Positions 33,953 through 42,258 of a stretch of DNA of 64,000 nt are shown here, piece by piece. Within the stretch, counting starts at the first letter, position 1. Each line of letters begins with the position of its first letter. The stretch is from the NCBI RefSeq assembly GCF_900107705.1, contig NZ_FNRE01000001.1:310001-374000 (forward strand), given 5' to 3'. This DNA comes from Prevotella sp. tc2-28. GTDB taxonomy: Bacteria; Bacteroidota; Bacteroidia; Bacteroidales; Bacteroidaceae. Under the pieces are notes generated by a model. The model searched no databases, was not told the DNA's origin, and was given only the letters and a program-made list of their open reading frames with translations. The position numbers and the translations under genes were made by a program.

Positions 33953-36525
33953 TGGGATTTATGAGATTCTTTCTCCTTTCTTCCACATGGCTGTGCTTAG
34001 CCGTTACTTCCAGTGTGGCAAACGGAAGGCCAGTCAAGGGCATTGTGAAAGATGCTCAGACAGGCGATAGCATCCCCTTTGCCAATGTCATGGCATACGC
34101 TCTGCCCGACAGCACACTGCTTGGTTTTGCCGTCACCGACGATGCGGGTAGGTTCTCGCTGGACGTCCCTAAGGAGGGGCGCTTGCTGCTAAAGGTTTCC
34201 TGTCTGAGTTACAAGACCGCAGAAATCGAGATACCTACAAGCCATGACAGCATACACATCACCATGCAGCCTGATACAATGGTGCTGAAAAACGTCGTGG
34301 TGAAAGGACGCATGCCTGGCATCAAAGTGCGCGGAGATACCATAGACTATAATTTCCAGAAATATACCGATGGCTCTGAGAAAGTCCTGAAGGATATTCT
34401 GGCGAAACTCCCTGGGATGGATGTCAACGAAAAAGGTCAGGTGACTGCCAACGGTGAGGCTGTGAAAAAGATTCTCGTCAACGGTCAAGACTTCTTCGGC
34501 GACCACAGCGAGCAGATTACCAACAATCTGCCCTCTGACTATGTTGACAAGATTCAGTTGCGGAAGAATTACAGCGAGTACTCTTTTGTGGAAGGCTTCA
34601 AAACCCGTAAGGCAACGGCTCTGAATGTAGATATCGACTCGCTGCACAGGGGTAATGTCACGGGAAATGCGGAACTGTTTGGAGGCTATCGTGACAAGTA
34701 CAGGGGCGCTTTAAACCTCTTCTCCTTCGGTGACAAGGTGATGTGGGGCGTCAATGCCAAGTTGTTCAATACTGGCGAGGAAATGATGACGCTGGAAGAC
34801 TATATCAAACTGCTGGGTGGTGTCAAGGACTATGCTCAGGCTTTTGGCGGTGCCAACAAGATTATTGACAACGGACTTTCGCCAGTGTCTTACATCAGCA
34901 ACAGCATCAACACATATCGGCGGACAAACGGAGTGGCTTCTGCCAATGTGGCCTGGAATCCCAATGAACATATCAAGGTGAATGCCTATTATTTGTTTAA
35001 CCTTGAACGGAGTAACGGCCTGTACGACATCAGCCGTTCTTATTGGGGGCGTAGTGCTGTTGAGACGATGCAACAGACTACTGACACGCGGCGAGGCTTT
35101 CATCATCTTGGCTTTAACATGAAGAACTCGTTAGCAGGCAATACTGCTATTGACTGGAAGTTCATGGCGACATCCATGCCTCAGAAAAGCCAGAACCGTC
35201 TCGGTGTCTATTCATGGGATGAGGATGCGGACGTGTGGAACTTCAACAACAACCTGGCTTTTGTCAAGAACTGGAACAACCGCAATCTTCTTTCTGTCAG
35301 TTCACAACTCGTATATAACAATATTTATCGGACTATTGACGTGTTTTCTGCCAACAGCCAAGGCCAGCGCACGACATTGTTAGACCATCACCTGACCGCC
35401 TCATGGGTACACAGACTTTCCAAGGCGTGGCAGTTTAAGATGAGTACGGCATGGAACATCATCCGCTCCACGATGTCTATCCACTATTGGAGGGGATTTG
35501 AAATCCCCGACTCGAAGGATACGGAAACAACGCGACTATATGACTATGGCCTTTCTATCCATAAGAAAAAGGGACTGCTCCGTTTAGATGCCGGATTGGA
35601 TGTTGCCTATCTCGGCCAGGGGCATTCTGCCGATAAGGTTGTCGTTCTGCCCAATGCGTCTATAGAGTTGGCCCTGAGTCCCATCAATGCCGTAACATTG
35701 TCTTACAACAGCGGCTATGAGCGGGACGACAGTTATTTTGCTCATGGAACGGTGCTGAATGACTATCGGCAAATGACTGTCTATGACGGCAAGAGCGACC
35801 TGCTGCACAGACACCATGATTTTTCATTTACCACCCATTACTTCAGTATTCTGTCTGACTTTACTTGTATCTTGAATGCCGGATATTCCTTTACGCAGCG
35901 TCCGTATATCTTCAGTTATGAAAGTAATGGCAACACCACGATTGCCTCACTGATGCAGTCAGACCGAAATCAAGTGATCCAACATGCGTACATCAATATC
36001 AAGAAGGAGTTCAGGTTTCCAATCATCCTGACAGTGAAATCGACGTTGGTCAATAGTCTCTATCAGACAGCCTACAGCCAGCAGATAAGCAACAACCGAC
36101 ATACCCAGGCTGAGGGTGTAGTTTCTTTAACCAGCAAGTTTAAGAAATCGATAATCAATGCCGAAGTGGGCTATCGGTTCTGTTACCAGCAAAACAAGTT
36201 AGGCCTCACCTCTTCATTTTTGAATTTGATGTCCTACGAGGCATATGTCAGACCTTTTCTTGTGAAAAAAAACAAGTGGGATGTCAGCCTGCCCCTGACG
36301 TATATTCATGACCAGTCCGGCCCCCAGCGGTTCGGCTATTTCGATTGTGGCGTTCAAGCCAGTTACACGAAAGGCCGTTGGTCGTTCTTCGTTGACGGGA
36401 AGAACTTGTTGCATACCAGGCGCTTCAACCGTATCAGTGTCGATGCCAATAACGACTACACAGAGACCATCGTAGAAAGCCGATTGCCCGGCTATATAGT
36501 CATTGGAATGAAGAAGATGTTTTAG
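33952..36525 (+). CDS. Outer-membrane beta-barrel protein with carboxypeptidase-like N-terminal domain
   Basis: The 857-residue protein has a signal peptide, a CarboxypepD_reg-like domain (about 27-110: VKGIVKDAQTGDSIPFANVMAYALPD starts it), a plug-like domain (GMDVNEKGQVTANGEAVKK and ILVNGQDFFGD, about 140-200), and a long barrel-like region of aromatic-rich strands to the end. It belongs to the TonB-receptor-like outer-membrane proteins that accompany GLPGLI proteins. A ligand or export role cannot be told from sequence. It is co-transcribed with the GLPGLI gene and followed by a strong terminator. Confidence 0.88.
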   Translation: MGFMRFFLLSSTWLCLAVTSSVANGRPVKGIVKDAQTGDSIPFANVMAYALPDSTLLGFAVTDDAGRFSLDVPKEGRLLLKVSCLSYKTAEIEIPTSHDSIHITMQPDTMVLKNVVVKGRMPGIKVRGDTIDYNFQKYTDGSEKVLKDILAKLPGMDVNEKGQVTANGEAVKKILVNGQDFFGDHSEQITNNLPSDYVDKIQLRKNYSEYSFVEGFKTRKATALNVDIDSLHRGNVTGNAELFGGYRDKYRGALNLFSFGDKVMWGVNAKLFNTGEEMMTLEDYIKLLGGVKDYAQAFGGANKIIDNGLSPVSYISNSINTYRRTNGVASANVAWNPNEHIKVNAYYLFNLERSNGLYDISRSYWGRSAVETMQQTTDTRRGFHHLGFNMKNSLAGNTAIDWKFMATSMPQKSQNRLGVYSWDEDADVWNFNNNLAFVKNWNNRNLLSVSSQLVYNNIYRTIDVFSANSQGQRTTLLDHHLTASWVHRLSKAWQFKMSTAWNIIRSTMSIHYWRGFEIPDSKDTETTRLYDYGLSIHKKKGLLRLDAGLDVAYLGQGHSADKVVVLPNASIELALSPINAVTLSYNSGYERDDSYFAHGTVLNDYRQMTVYDGKSDLLHRHHDFSFTTHYFSILSDFTCILNAGYSFTQRPYIFSYESNGNTTIASLMQSDRNQVIQHAYINIKKEFRFPIILTVKSTLVNSLYQTAYSQQISNNRHTQAEGVVSLTSKFKKSIINAEVGYRFCYQQNKLGLTSSFLNLMSYEAYVRPFLVKKNKWDVSLPLTYIHDQSGPQRFGYFDCGVQASYTKGRWSFFVDGKNLLHTRRFNRISVDANNDYTETIVESRLPGYIVIGMKKMF

Positions 36526-36661
36526 CTTGACGACAACATAATGAGGCGCGAAGCATATCAACCCCATATAGAAAATAAATTCTGCTTTGAAAAAAAATGG
36601 ATCTTATGCATTACAGAAGCAAAAAAACACCTGAATTTCTGAACCAATGTTCAGACTTTCA

Positions 36662-36700
36662 CCCCCGACAGCATTTTTTCGGTCTTGTCGGGGGCTTTTT
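36662..36700 (+). terminator. Terminator after the outer-membrane barrel gene
   Basis: CCCCCGACA pairs with TGTCGGGGG around a 15-nt loop, followed by CTTTTT. It separates the GLPGLI operon from the lipoprotein gene whose own -7 box follows. Confidence 0.85.
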
Positions 36701-36714
36701 CGTGGGACTTTCTG

Positions 36715-36722
36715 TAACTTTG
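36715..36722 (+). promoter_or_regulatory. -7 box of the small lipoprotein gene
   Basis: TAACTTTG lies 39 nt before the ATG at 36762, immediately after the terminator, so the lipoprotein begins a new transcription unit. This rules out the longer frame that starts at 36597. Confidence 0.6.
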
Positions 36723-36761
36723 CCACACGAAATAGTTCAAAAAATTAAAATTCTTAGCAAA

Positions 36762-37181
36762 ATGAAAACAATGAAACTCTGGAGAATCGCATTTATGATG
36801 CTTGCTGCTTTCTCCCTCGCCTCTTGCAGCAGCGACGATGACAGCAATGTCTACGAAGCAGCAGAGCTTGGTGGCACATGGCAAAAGGTGTATGACGAAG
36901 GCGTGGCCGACGCTGGCACGGTACAGTACACATTCCATCCACAGTCTGCCAATAACGGTACCGTTGATATATTCACCTCCGACTGGGCAGCAGGCGACAC
37001 CACCGTTTATCGCATTTACACCGTAACGGATGCTGGGCATCTACAAATTTCGCCCAAGCCCGATGATACCTCAGTTGCCCTCACCGTAGATTGCGACATC
37101 CGCCGCCTCACCAGCACGCAGATGATTTGGAACAAGCCCGGCACCAGCGAGGAAATAGCTCGTTTTACAAAAGAGAAATGA
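36762..37181 (+). CDS. Small lipoprotein with lipocalin-like domain
   Basis: The 139-residue protein has a lipoprotein signal ending at Cys22 (FSLASCSSDDD). The Ser/Asp run after the cysteine resembles the export signal of surface lipoproteins in Bacteroidetes. The mature part (LGGTWQKVYDEG, then several short strands) looks like a small lipocalin-type beta barrel of the kind found in many short Bacteroidetes lipoproteins. Function is unknown. It is the first gene of a second cargo unit that may include the Cys-rich protein. Confidence 0.75.
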   Translation: MKTMKLWRIAFMMLAAFSLASCSSDDDSNVYEAAELGGTWQKVYDEGVADAGTVQYTFHPQSANNGTVDIFTSDWAAGDTTVYRIYTVTDAGHLQISPKPDDTSVALTVDCDIRRLTSTQMIWNKPGTSEEIARFTKEK

Positions 37182-37201
37182 ACCTGTAAAAATCGGAATT
37201 T

Positions 37202-37540
37202 ATGATTGTATCAAAGAAATCTATTGGACTGATAGTCCTATTTTTAATACCCCGTTTTGCTATTGGCCAAAACAGCGTGGATAGCATAGTGGCCAAGCAA
37301 GACAGTTGTATGGCAATTAGAACTGACTCGTTATGCTGCAGCAGGTCTGTGTGTAATTGTGATACGGTTCAACAAGACAGTTGCCTACAGCAGCATAGAC
37401 TATCTTTTGTCTGCAAAGAGCAAAAGCCGACCAAAGGCATCAACCCGAATGCTGTTAAAATGCAAAGGTTCGATCCTTATAAGAAGAAATTTACCGACAT
37501 GAGAATAATTGAAACTATTGGGTCGCACATTAGCCGGTAA
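37202..37540 (+). CDS. Small secreted Cys-rich protein, unknown
   Basis: I do not recognise this 112-residue protein. It starts with a signal peptide (MIVSKKSIGLIVLFLIPRFAIG). Seven cysteines fall in the next 50 residues (36, 45, 46, 51, 53, 61, 71), including a CC pair and a CxC, and the C-terminal 40 residues are basic and Cys-free. The gene lies 20 bp after the lipoprotein gene and 59 bp before a CPBP protease. Such a layout occurs with exported peptides and their processing or immunity proteins, but nothing here proves that. Confidence 0.6.
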   Translation: MIVSKKSIGLIVLFLIPRFAIGQNSVDSIVAKQDSCMAIRTDSLCCSRSVCNCDTVQQDSCLQQHRLSFVCKEQKPTKGINPNAVKMQRFDPYKKKFTDMRIIETIGSHISR

Positions 37541-37599
37541 GTAAATTCAAATCTATCTGAGGTACATCCTCATATTTTGTCACACTTTATGCTGTTTTT

Positions 37600-38262
37600 A
37601 TGAATTATTCTAAAAAAGAATGTATTTTCAAGATGACAAGAGTCTTTCTTGCTTCCTTCATCTTGATGGGCGTTTTCCTGTTGCCCTACTTCGCCTATAT
37701 TTTCGGGCGGGACATCCCTTTCAGTCGTACAATATTGGATATTGGAAACCTTCTGTGGCCGTTAGCAATTTTTGTCGTCCTACTTTACGAAGACAAGAAA
37801 GAGAAGTTGGGAATATGGCGTAATCCGAGCCTTGAAATGAACTTGAAGACGGTTATTCTATCCCTGGCATTGGGAGTCCTCTGGCAGCTCATTATACTTC
37901 TGCTGACCTCCTTGTTTGACGCACCTAATACAGACCCTCGGGAGTCCTATACTCTGGCGACCCTTATCCTGCATATATTCTCCTTCGCCATCATCGGCCC
38001 CATTGCAGAGGAATTGCTTTTACGGAAATGGTACATATCCGTGATGGAAAGAGCCTCTTTCGGCAAGATAGCGATTGTCGTTTCCAATGCACTCATCTTT
38101 TACGCGGCGCATGTGGGTACAGGCGTTTGGAGATTAGACACACTGATTATGGCGGTCATTCTTTGCCTGACGTATATGAGAACCAGAGATATTCGCTATT
38201 GTGTGATTACGCATGTCACATGTAATCTCCTGGGAATCTTCTCTGCTTATTATTTCGTATAA
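37600..38262 (+). CDS. CPBP family intramembrane metalloprotease
   Basis: The 220-residue membrane protein has about six or seven hydrophobic spans and the CPBP (CAAX protease and bacteriocin-processing) motifs: EExxxR ([14 protein letters not shown]), an FxxxH-like FYAAH, and HxxxN (HVTCNL). Family members cleave prenylated or membrane proteins; in bacteria several confer bacteriocin self-immunity or process peptides. lgt follows 28 bp after its stop, so the two are likely co-transcribed. Confidence 0.88.
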   Translation: MNYSKKECIFKMTRVFLASFILMGVFLLPYFAYIFGRDIPFSRTILDIGNLLWPLAIFVVLLYEDKKEKLGIWRNPSLEMNLKTVILSLALGVLWQLIILLLTSLFDAPNTDPRESYTLATLILHIFSFAIIGPIAEELLLRKWYISVMERASFGKIAIVVSNALIFYAAHVGTGVWRLDTLIMAVILCLTYMRTRDIRYCVITHVTCNLLGIFSAYYFV

Positions 38263-38290
38263 AACAATCTTCTTGCGTTTTGGAGGTTTT

Positions 38291-39115
38291 ATGAACCAAT
38301 TGCTATATATCGTCTGGAATCCAGACCTCGTGGCATTCAGACTGGGTCCGCTGTCGGTGCGATGGTACGGGCTGATGTGGGCCATCGGAATCGCGCTGGC
38401 CTTTCTCGTGGTGAAACGCCTATATAAGGAGCAGAAGATCAAGGATGAGCTCTTCGCCCCACTCTACATCTACTGTTTCTTCGGTATCCTGATTGGTGCC
38501 CGACTGGGACACTGCCTTTTCTATGAACCCGACCATTTTCTGACCTCAGGAAAAGGTTTTGTGGAGATGTTCCTACCCATCCGCTTCCTGACAAATGACG
38601 GATGGAAATATGTAGGCTATCAAGGCCTCGCCTCACACGGAGGTACCTTCGGCCTTATCGTTGCCCTGTGGTTCTATGTCCGCAAAACCAAACTCAGCAT
38701 CTGGCGCGTGTTGGACAACATAGCTATCGCCACAGGGACGACAGCCTGTTTCATTCGTTTGGGCAACCTGATGAACTCCGAGATTATCGGCAAGATTACG
38801 GATGTTCCCTGGGCGTTTATCTTCGAGAAGGTCGATGCCGTACCTCGTCATCCTGGCCAGTTGTATGAGGCCATCGCCTACGCTGTCCTTTTCTTCATTT
38901 TGTGGACACTACACAAGCGTATGCCTGAGAAGGTTGGCACAGGCTGGTATTTCGGCTTCTGTCTGACGTATATCTTCACCTTCCGTTTCTTCATCGAGTA
39001 CACCAAGGAGATACAAGAAGCCTTCGAGGCATCGCTGCCCATCGATATGGGTCAGATACTCTCCATCCCGTTTATCATCCTCGGCGTGTACTGCATGTTA
39101 AGAGCCCGCAAATGA
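38291..39115 (+). CDS. lgt: Prolipoprotein diacylglyceryl transferase
   Basis: Lgt attaches diacylglycerol to the lipobox cysteine of prolipoproteins in the inner membrane. The 274-residue product has the family start ([17 protein letters not shown]), the essential [12 protein letters not shown] segment (Lgt signature with Arg and Glu), the [10 protein letters not shown] block, [12 protein letters not shown], and HPGQLYEA. The start at 38291 is preceded by GGAGG, one of the few clear Shine-Dalgarno sites here; the longer open frame would overlap the CPBP gene. It is a normally essential housekeeping gene, yet it lies inside the island. Confidence 0.95.
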   Translation: MNQLLYIVWNPDLVAFRLGPLSVRWYGLMWAIGIALAFLVVKRLYKEQKIKDELFAPLYIYCFFGILIGARLGHCLFYEPDHFLTSGKGFVEMFLPIRFLTNDGWKYVGYQGLASHGGTFGLIVALWFYVRKTKLSIWRVLDNIAIATGTTACFIRLGNLMNSEIIGKITDVPWAFIFEKVDAVPRHPGQLYEAIAYAVLFFILWTLHKRMPEKVGTGWYFGFCLTYIFTFRFFIEYTKEIQEAFEASLPIDMGQILSIPFIILGVYCMLRARK

Positions 39116-39291
39116 AAACACAGCTCTTTCATAAGAGATAGAAAAGTAATCCCAAGCATTATGAGAACAAAATAAACTCAAATAACAATTCGTGACCCAT
39201 TCACTTTATGTCTAACTTTCAAAAAACAGAAAGGATTATGGAGAACCCGTAAATTTTTAAACATAGACTGTACTCTCGTCATTTTGGAAAA

Positions 39292-39341
39292 GACTTATCC
39301 GAACCAACAATGTTACATTACTAACTTGGATAAGTCTTTTT
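39292..39341 (+). terminator. Terminator after lgt
   Basis: GACTTATCC (39292-39300) pairs with GGATAAGTC (39328-39336) and is followed by TTTTT. The 27-nt loop is long but the stem and T-run are clear. The 39116-39291 stretch before it holds no gene that I can support. Confidence 0.65.
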
Positions 39342-39374
39342 CTCATTAGTTTATGACACTGACAATTTGGATAA

Positions 39375-39466
39375 GGCTGATTCAAGATCACAATGTCATG
39401 TTGTGAGGTCAAATCAGGCTGATTCTTGTTATTATTTGTGTCAGTGAGGTTGGATCCAGCTGATTC
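39375..39466 (+). repeat. Three RGCTGATTC direct repeats at 41-42-bp spacing
   Basis: GGCTGATTC at 39375-39383 and 39417-39425 and AGCTGATTC at 39458-39466 are spaced 42 and 41 bp, about four helical turns. They precede the mobilisation genes and may be binding sites for MobC or a replication protein. Confidence 0.45.
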
Positions 39467-39565
39467 GGTTTTCCATGCTGTATTAACCCAATAAAATTGA
39501 ACTGAAAGCTACTGAAAAACGCAAAAATGAAAGTTGCACGAGGTCGGGAAATATAGCTTTTATTT

Positions 39566-39597
39566 CTTGGCAGTATGGATGATTCCCCCTACCTTTG
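39566..39597 (+). promoter_or_regulatory. Promoter of the mobilisation genes
   Basis: CTTG (39566-39569) and TACCTTTG (39590-39597) are 20 nt apart. Transcription would begin just before the structured region 39608-39712. Confidence 0.65.
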
Positions 39598-39607
39598 CGT
39601 TGTCGAA

Positions 39608-39712
39608 GGTGCGAAACGTGACGTAAGTTAGCAAGAGGTTTTTTCGTGATACGAAAAACTCTTGAACACTTGACGACAAGTGTTGATGACGGAGTACTCG
39701 CAGGCTCGCACC
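39608..39712. other. Nested inverted repeats upstream of mobC, candidate oriT or structured leader
   Basis: The outer arms GGTGCGA (39608-39614) and TCGCACC (39706-39712) enclose two hairpins. The first (39632-39664) pairs CAAGAG and TTTTTCGT with ACGAAAAA and CTCTTG around a 3-nt loop with a 2-nt bulge; the second (39665-39684) pairs AACACTTG with CAAGTGTT around ACGA. The region lies just before mobC and the relaxase gene, where oriT of mobilisable elements is usually found. Confidence 0.55.
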
Positions 39713-39735
39713 TCATGTATGGAATATTAATTCAA

Positions 39736-40143
39736 ATGAAAATGAAGGATAACAACAAGGAAAATAGGTTGATGAGGCGTAGGGGGAGGCCGCGCAAGTC
39801 AGAAACGGAGAATTCGGTAGTCAGAAAGCCGAGGGCTTTGAGACTGTCAGACGAAGAGGAGAGGTACATCGCTGGCAATGCCGAGAGGTGCAGGATGAAC
39901 TTCAGTGAGTATTGCAGACAGGTGTTGATGGACTATAAACCAAGCGTGCCTGACACATTGTTCCGGGACGAGTTGTTTGCTGCCCGTAAGGATATAGTGA
40001 ACTTCATCAACAACATCAAGGGGCTCAAAATGGGGAGTGAGGAACGGAAGGAGTTTCTCAGGTCGATGCCCGTAATTCAGCAGTGGTGGAAGAGACTGTT
40101 CCCGATGATTGAGTTTCTCGACAAAAGGATTGAAAGGGGGTAA
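39736..40143 (+). CDS. mobC: MobC-like mobilisation protein
   Basis: The 135-residue protein has a very basic start (MRRRGRPRKS), a ribbon-helix-helix-like segment (RALRLSDEEERYIAGNAERCRMNFSEYCRQVL) and a C-terminal helical part. MobC-type accessory proteins bind oriT and help the relaxase open the strands. The start at 39736 is preferred over the frame's upper end at 39646, since that would run through the hairpin region. The relaxase starts 3 bp after its stop, so the two are coupled. Confidence 0.82.
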   Translation: MKMKDNNKENRLMRRRGRPRKSETENSVVRKPRALRLSDEEERYIAGNAERCRMNFSEYCRQVLMDYKPSVPDTLFRDELFAARKDIVNFINNIKGLKMGSEERKEFLRSMPVIQQWWKRLFPMIEFLDKRIERG

Positions 40144-40146
40144 GCG

Positions 40147-41403
40147 ATGATAGCAAGAGCAAGAGCCGTGGCGCACGGCAGCGCCTATACGACGTATGCC
40201 ACGCTGAAAAGGGATGCAGAGTTCGTCTGCTGTGAAAATATGGCGGGGGATATGACCGCTGCCGTGACGGATGATGACCTGGACAACATCTGGTTGCAGT
40301 TCAAGTATGCCGGGGAGAACTATATTGCCAAAGGCAAAGCCGTGAGCAGAAATCTGATAGCAATGGAGGTGTCGCCCACTAAGGATGAGTCGAAGGGCTG
40401 GACTCTGGAGCAATGGAAGTGGTTTGCACATCGATTCATTGAAGAAATGGATAAGATTGAGTTTAGGGATAAGAATGGAAAAGTGTCGTCGAAACGGATG
40501 GACTTGGCGCATAGCAAATGGATTGCCATGCTACACCACGATGCAAAGAGTGGAATCCCTCATCTGCACTTCATGGTGTCGCGCTTTACCATCGACGGAA
40601 GGATCAATGACACCAATCTTATAGGATTGAAGGCAACAATGGCCGCAAACAGTATCAACCAGAGTTTGGGCTGGAAGCAGTCGCAGGAAATCAGCGAGGA
40701 ACACAAGGCTGAGATTAAAGATGCCCTCTATGATATTCTGAGAAATATGAATCGGTTCAACTGGAATGTATTTCTCCAGAAGATAAAGGAACGTGGCTAT
40801 TCTGCCGAACTCAAAAAGGATAGTAATGGCGAGGTCGTGGGCTATAGAATCAAGCGAGGTAACTCAAAATATAACGCCTCAGAGATTGGCCGACAGCTGA
40901 CGGCTAGTAGAATAGAGGCGACTTGGAGGCAGTTGCACAAGGACATGGAAGCTGAAACGGCCAAAAGGAAAGCCGATGAGCAAAAAGCCAGGATCGAGTA
41001 CGCAGAACGCCATCACTTTGTTTGTGAGCCTGTAAGTCCTGATACTAAGAAGGAGCATTTTGAGTTTGACCGCAGTATTGCAGATGGCAAAGAGCCTGAA
41101 CACTTCACATTTGATGTCTCTGAAAATCTCGTGAACGCTATGGGCAACACTTTCAAGGCTCTCGAAAGTGAGTTTGAGTTTGTGCTCGAAGAGGTAATGG
41201 AGATTTCACTATGCGTATTCTTCGAGATAATGAGTGTTCCAGGCGGCTCTGGATATTCATCAGGAGGGGGTGGAGGAAGCAACAATGATCAGCCTCACAA
41301 AAAGAAGGATGATGATGACGAACTGCTCCGAGCAAAGCGTATCGCCAGAGCCGTAGCTAAATGCTGTCCGCGAAAGATTATCCATCGTGGTTATGGAAGA
41401 TAA
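40147..41403 (+). CDS. Relaxase/mobilisation nuclease
   Basis: The 418-residue protein contains the metal-binding histidine motif of HUH relaxases, HHDAKSGIPHLHF (His130, His131, Asp132, His139, His141), followed by the conserved RINDTN segment. The N-terminal part with several tyrosines (residues 14-17, YTTY) should hold the nicking Tyr. The C-terminal region is charged and ends in a Gly/Ser-rich and Asp/Lys-rich tail (GGGGGSNN, KKKDDDDE). It would nick oriT and lead the strand into the recipient through a helper's channel. The exact MOB class cannot be set by eye. Confidence 0.88.
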   Translation: MIARARAVAHGSAYTTYATLKRDAEFVCCENMAGDMTAAVTDDDLDNIWLQFKYAGENYIAKGKAVSRNLIAMEVSPTKDESKGWTLEQWKWFAHRFIEEMDKIEFRDKNGKVSSKRMDLAHSKWIAMLHHDAKSGIPHLHFMVSRFTIDGRINDTNLIGLKATMAANSINQSLGWKQSQEISEEHKAEIKDALYDILRNMNRFNWNVFLQKIKERGYSAELKKDSNGEVVGYRIKRGNSKYNASEIGRQLTASRIEATWRQLHKDMEAETAKRKADEQKARIEYAERHHFVCEPVSPDTKKEHFEFDRSIADGKEPEHFTFDVSENLVNAMGNTFKALESEFEFVLEEVMEISLCVFFEIMSVPGGSGYSSGGGGGSNNDQPHKKKDDDDELLRAKRIARAVAKCCPRKIIHRGYGR

Positions 41404-41439
41404 TAATATAAATATGTAAACGTATAAATATATAATGTA

Positions 41440-42111
41440 ATGAAAAAATATAAAGATGCAGAAAGCCTGTTCGACAATGTGGAGGGGCAGGAAGAAAAGG
41501 AGAATATGACTGTAGCTGGTACGTCTCAAAATGAGAACGTGCCAGCTCCTATCGGGGGAGAATCAACGTTTAGTACTGACTATCTGGAGAAAATCCTACA
41601 AATACAACGGAATTTTGACAGACAGCAAGAGCAGAACGCTAAGATTTTAGAGACTATGGAAAGGCTTGTGAAACGTCTGGAAGGCTGCAAGGATATAAAA
41701 GTAAGTCTTTCTGAAGATGACAAGAATCTGTTGTCTGCCCTTCCTATAACAATCAACAAACATGTTGCCACGACAGTAGGAGAGGCAGGACAGAAAGTAA
41801 AAGAGGACATAGACAAGCAAACCGTATCTTCGATGAAATCACTCACTGGAACATGTGACAAGAAGACTGAGGAATTAAAGAAGGTGCTTAACAACAAGGG
41901 TATCTATCTTTCTTGGTGGAACTTCTGGGCAATGGTTATTATGGCAATAACCAGTGTAGGCTATGCCATATATGCTGCATTCAACAGATGCCTATGGGAT
42001 GAGTTATGGGAGAGACTGTGGTTTCCATTATTAGTGTTTTTGTTCTTTGTTTGTTCAATAGGCTTAATGGTCTGGCTCAATCTCAGAGAATATAGAATCC
42101 CCAAATACTAA
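41440..42111 (+). CDS. Membrane-anchored coiled-coil protein of the mobilisation module
   Basis: The 223-residue protein has a polar start, a coiled-coil-like region (about residues 50-80: LEKILQIQRNFDRQQEQ), a middle helical part, and two C-terminal transmembrane helices (about 160-180 and 190-212). It follows the relaxase by 36 bp and is the last gene before the right end. A protein of this build in this place is common in Bacteroides mobilisable units and may dock the relaxosome at the membrane, but no function is proven. Confidence 0.72.
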   Translation: MKKYKDAESLFDNVEGQEEKENMTVAGTSQNENVPAPIGGESTFSTDYLEKILQIQRNFDRQQEQNAKILETMERLVKRLEGCKDIKVSLSEDDKNLLSALPITINKHVATTVGEAGQKVKEDIDKQTVSSMKSLTGTCDKKTEELKKVLNNKGIYLSWWNFWAMVIMAITSVGYAIYAAFNRCLWDELWERLWFPLLVFLFFVCSIGLMVWLNLREYRIPKY

Positions 42112-42164
42112 AGCCTCTATCTGCAAACTCTGAGATTGCAAACTGCAAAATCAGGAGTCAAGGA

Positions 42165-42202
42165 ACGCCAAAACAATAACTAGTACGCCAAAAACACGCC
42201 AA
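42165..42202 (+). repeat. Right set of integrase arm-site-like repeats
   Basis: ACGCCAAAA occurs at 42165 and 42185, and a shorter ACGCCAA at 42196. The last two are 11 bp apart and together repeat the 18-mer found at 20854-20871, in the same orientation. They lie about 60 bp inside the right att core. Confidence 0.7.
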
Positions 42203-42212
42203 TTTAGAGCAT

Positions 42213-42258
42213 AAAAGAAATCCAAACTACTGATAATCAGCGGTTTGGATTTTCTTTT
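42213..42258 (-). terminator. Terminator for tRNA-Pro, supplied by the island
   Basis: AAAAGAAATCCAAAC (42213-42227) pairs with GTTTGGA-T-TTTCTTTT (42243-42258) with one bulged base. Read on the minus strand it follows the tRNA 3' end directly; on the plus strand it would end the mobilisation operon. Confidence 0.7.

Noticed and set aside
36597..36761. Longer frame before the small lipoprotein
   Set aside because: It runs through a clear terminator and the -7 box; the ATG at 36762 gives a proper lipoprotein signal.
38213..38290. Longer lgt frame overlapping the CPBP gene
   Set aside because: The ATG at 38291 follows GGAGG and matches the Lgt N terminus.
40147..40529. Overlapping minus-strand frame opposite mobC and the relaxase (39847-40512)
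   Set aside because: It is the antisense of two well-supported genes and has no family features.
20854..42202. ACGCCAAAA copies as a CRISPR array
   Set aside because: Units are only about 10 bp, occur in two distant places, and have no spacers or cas genes.
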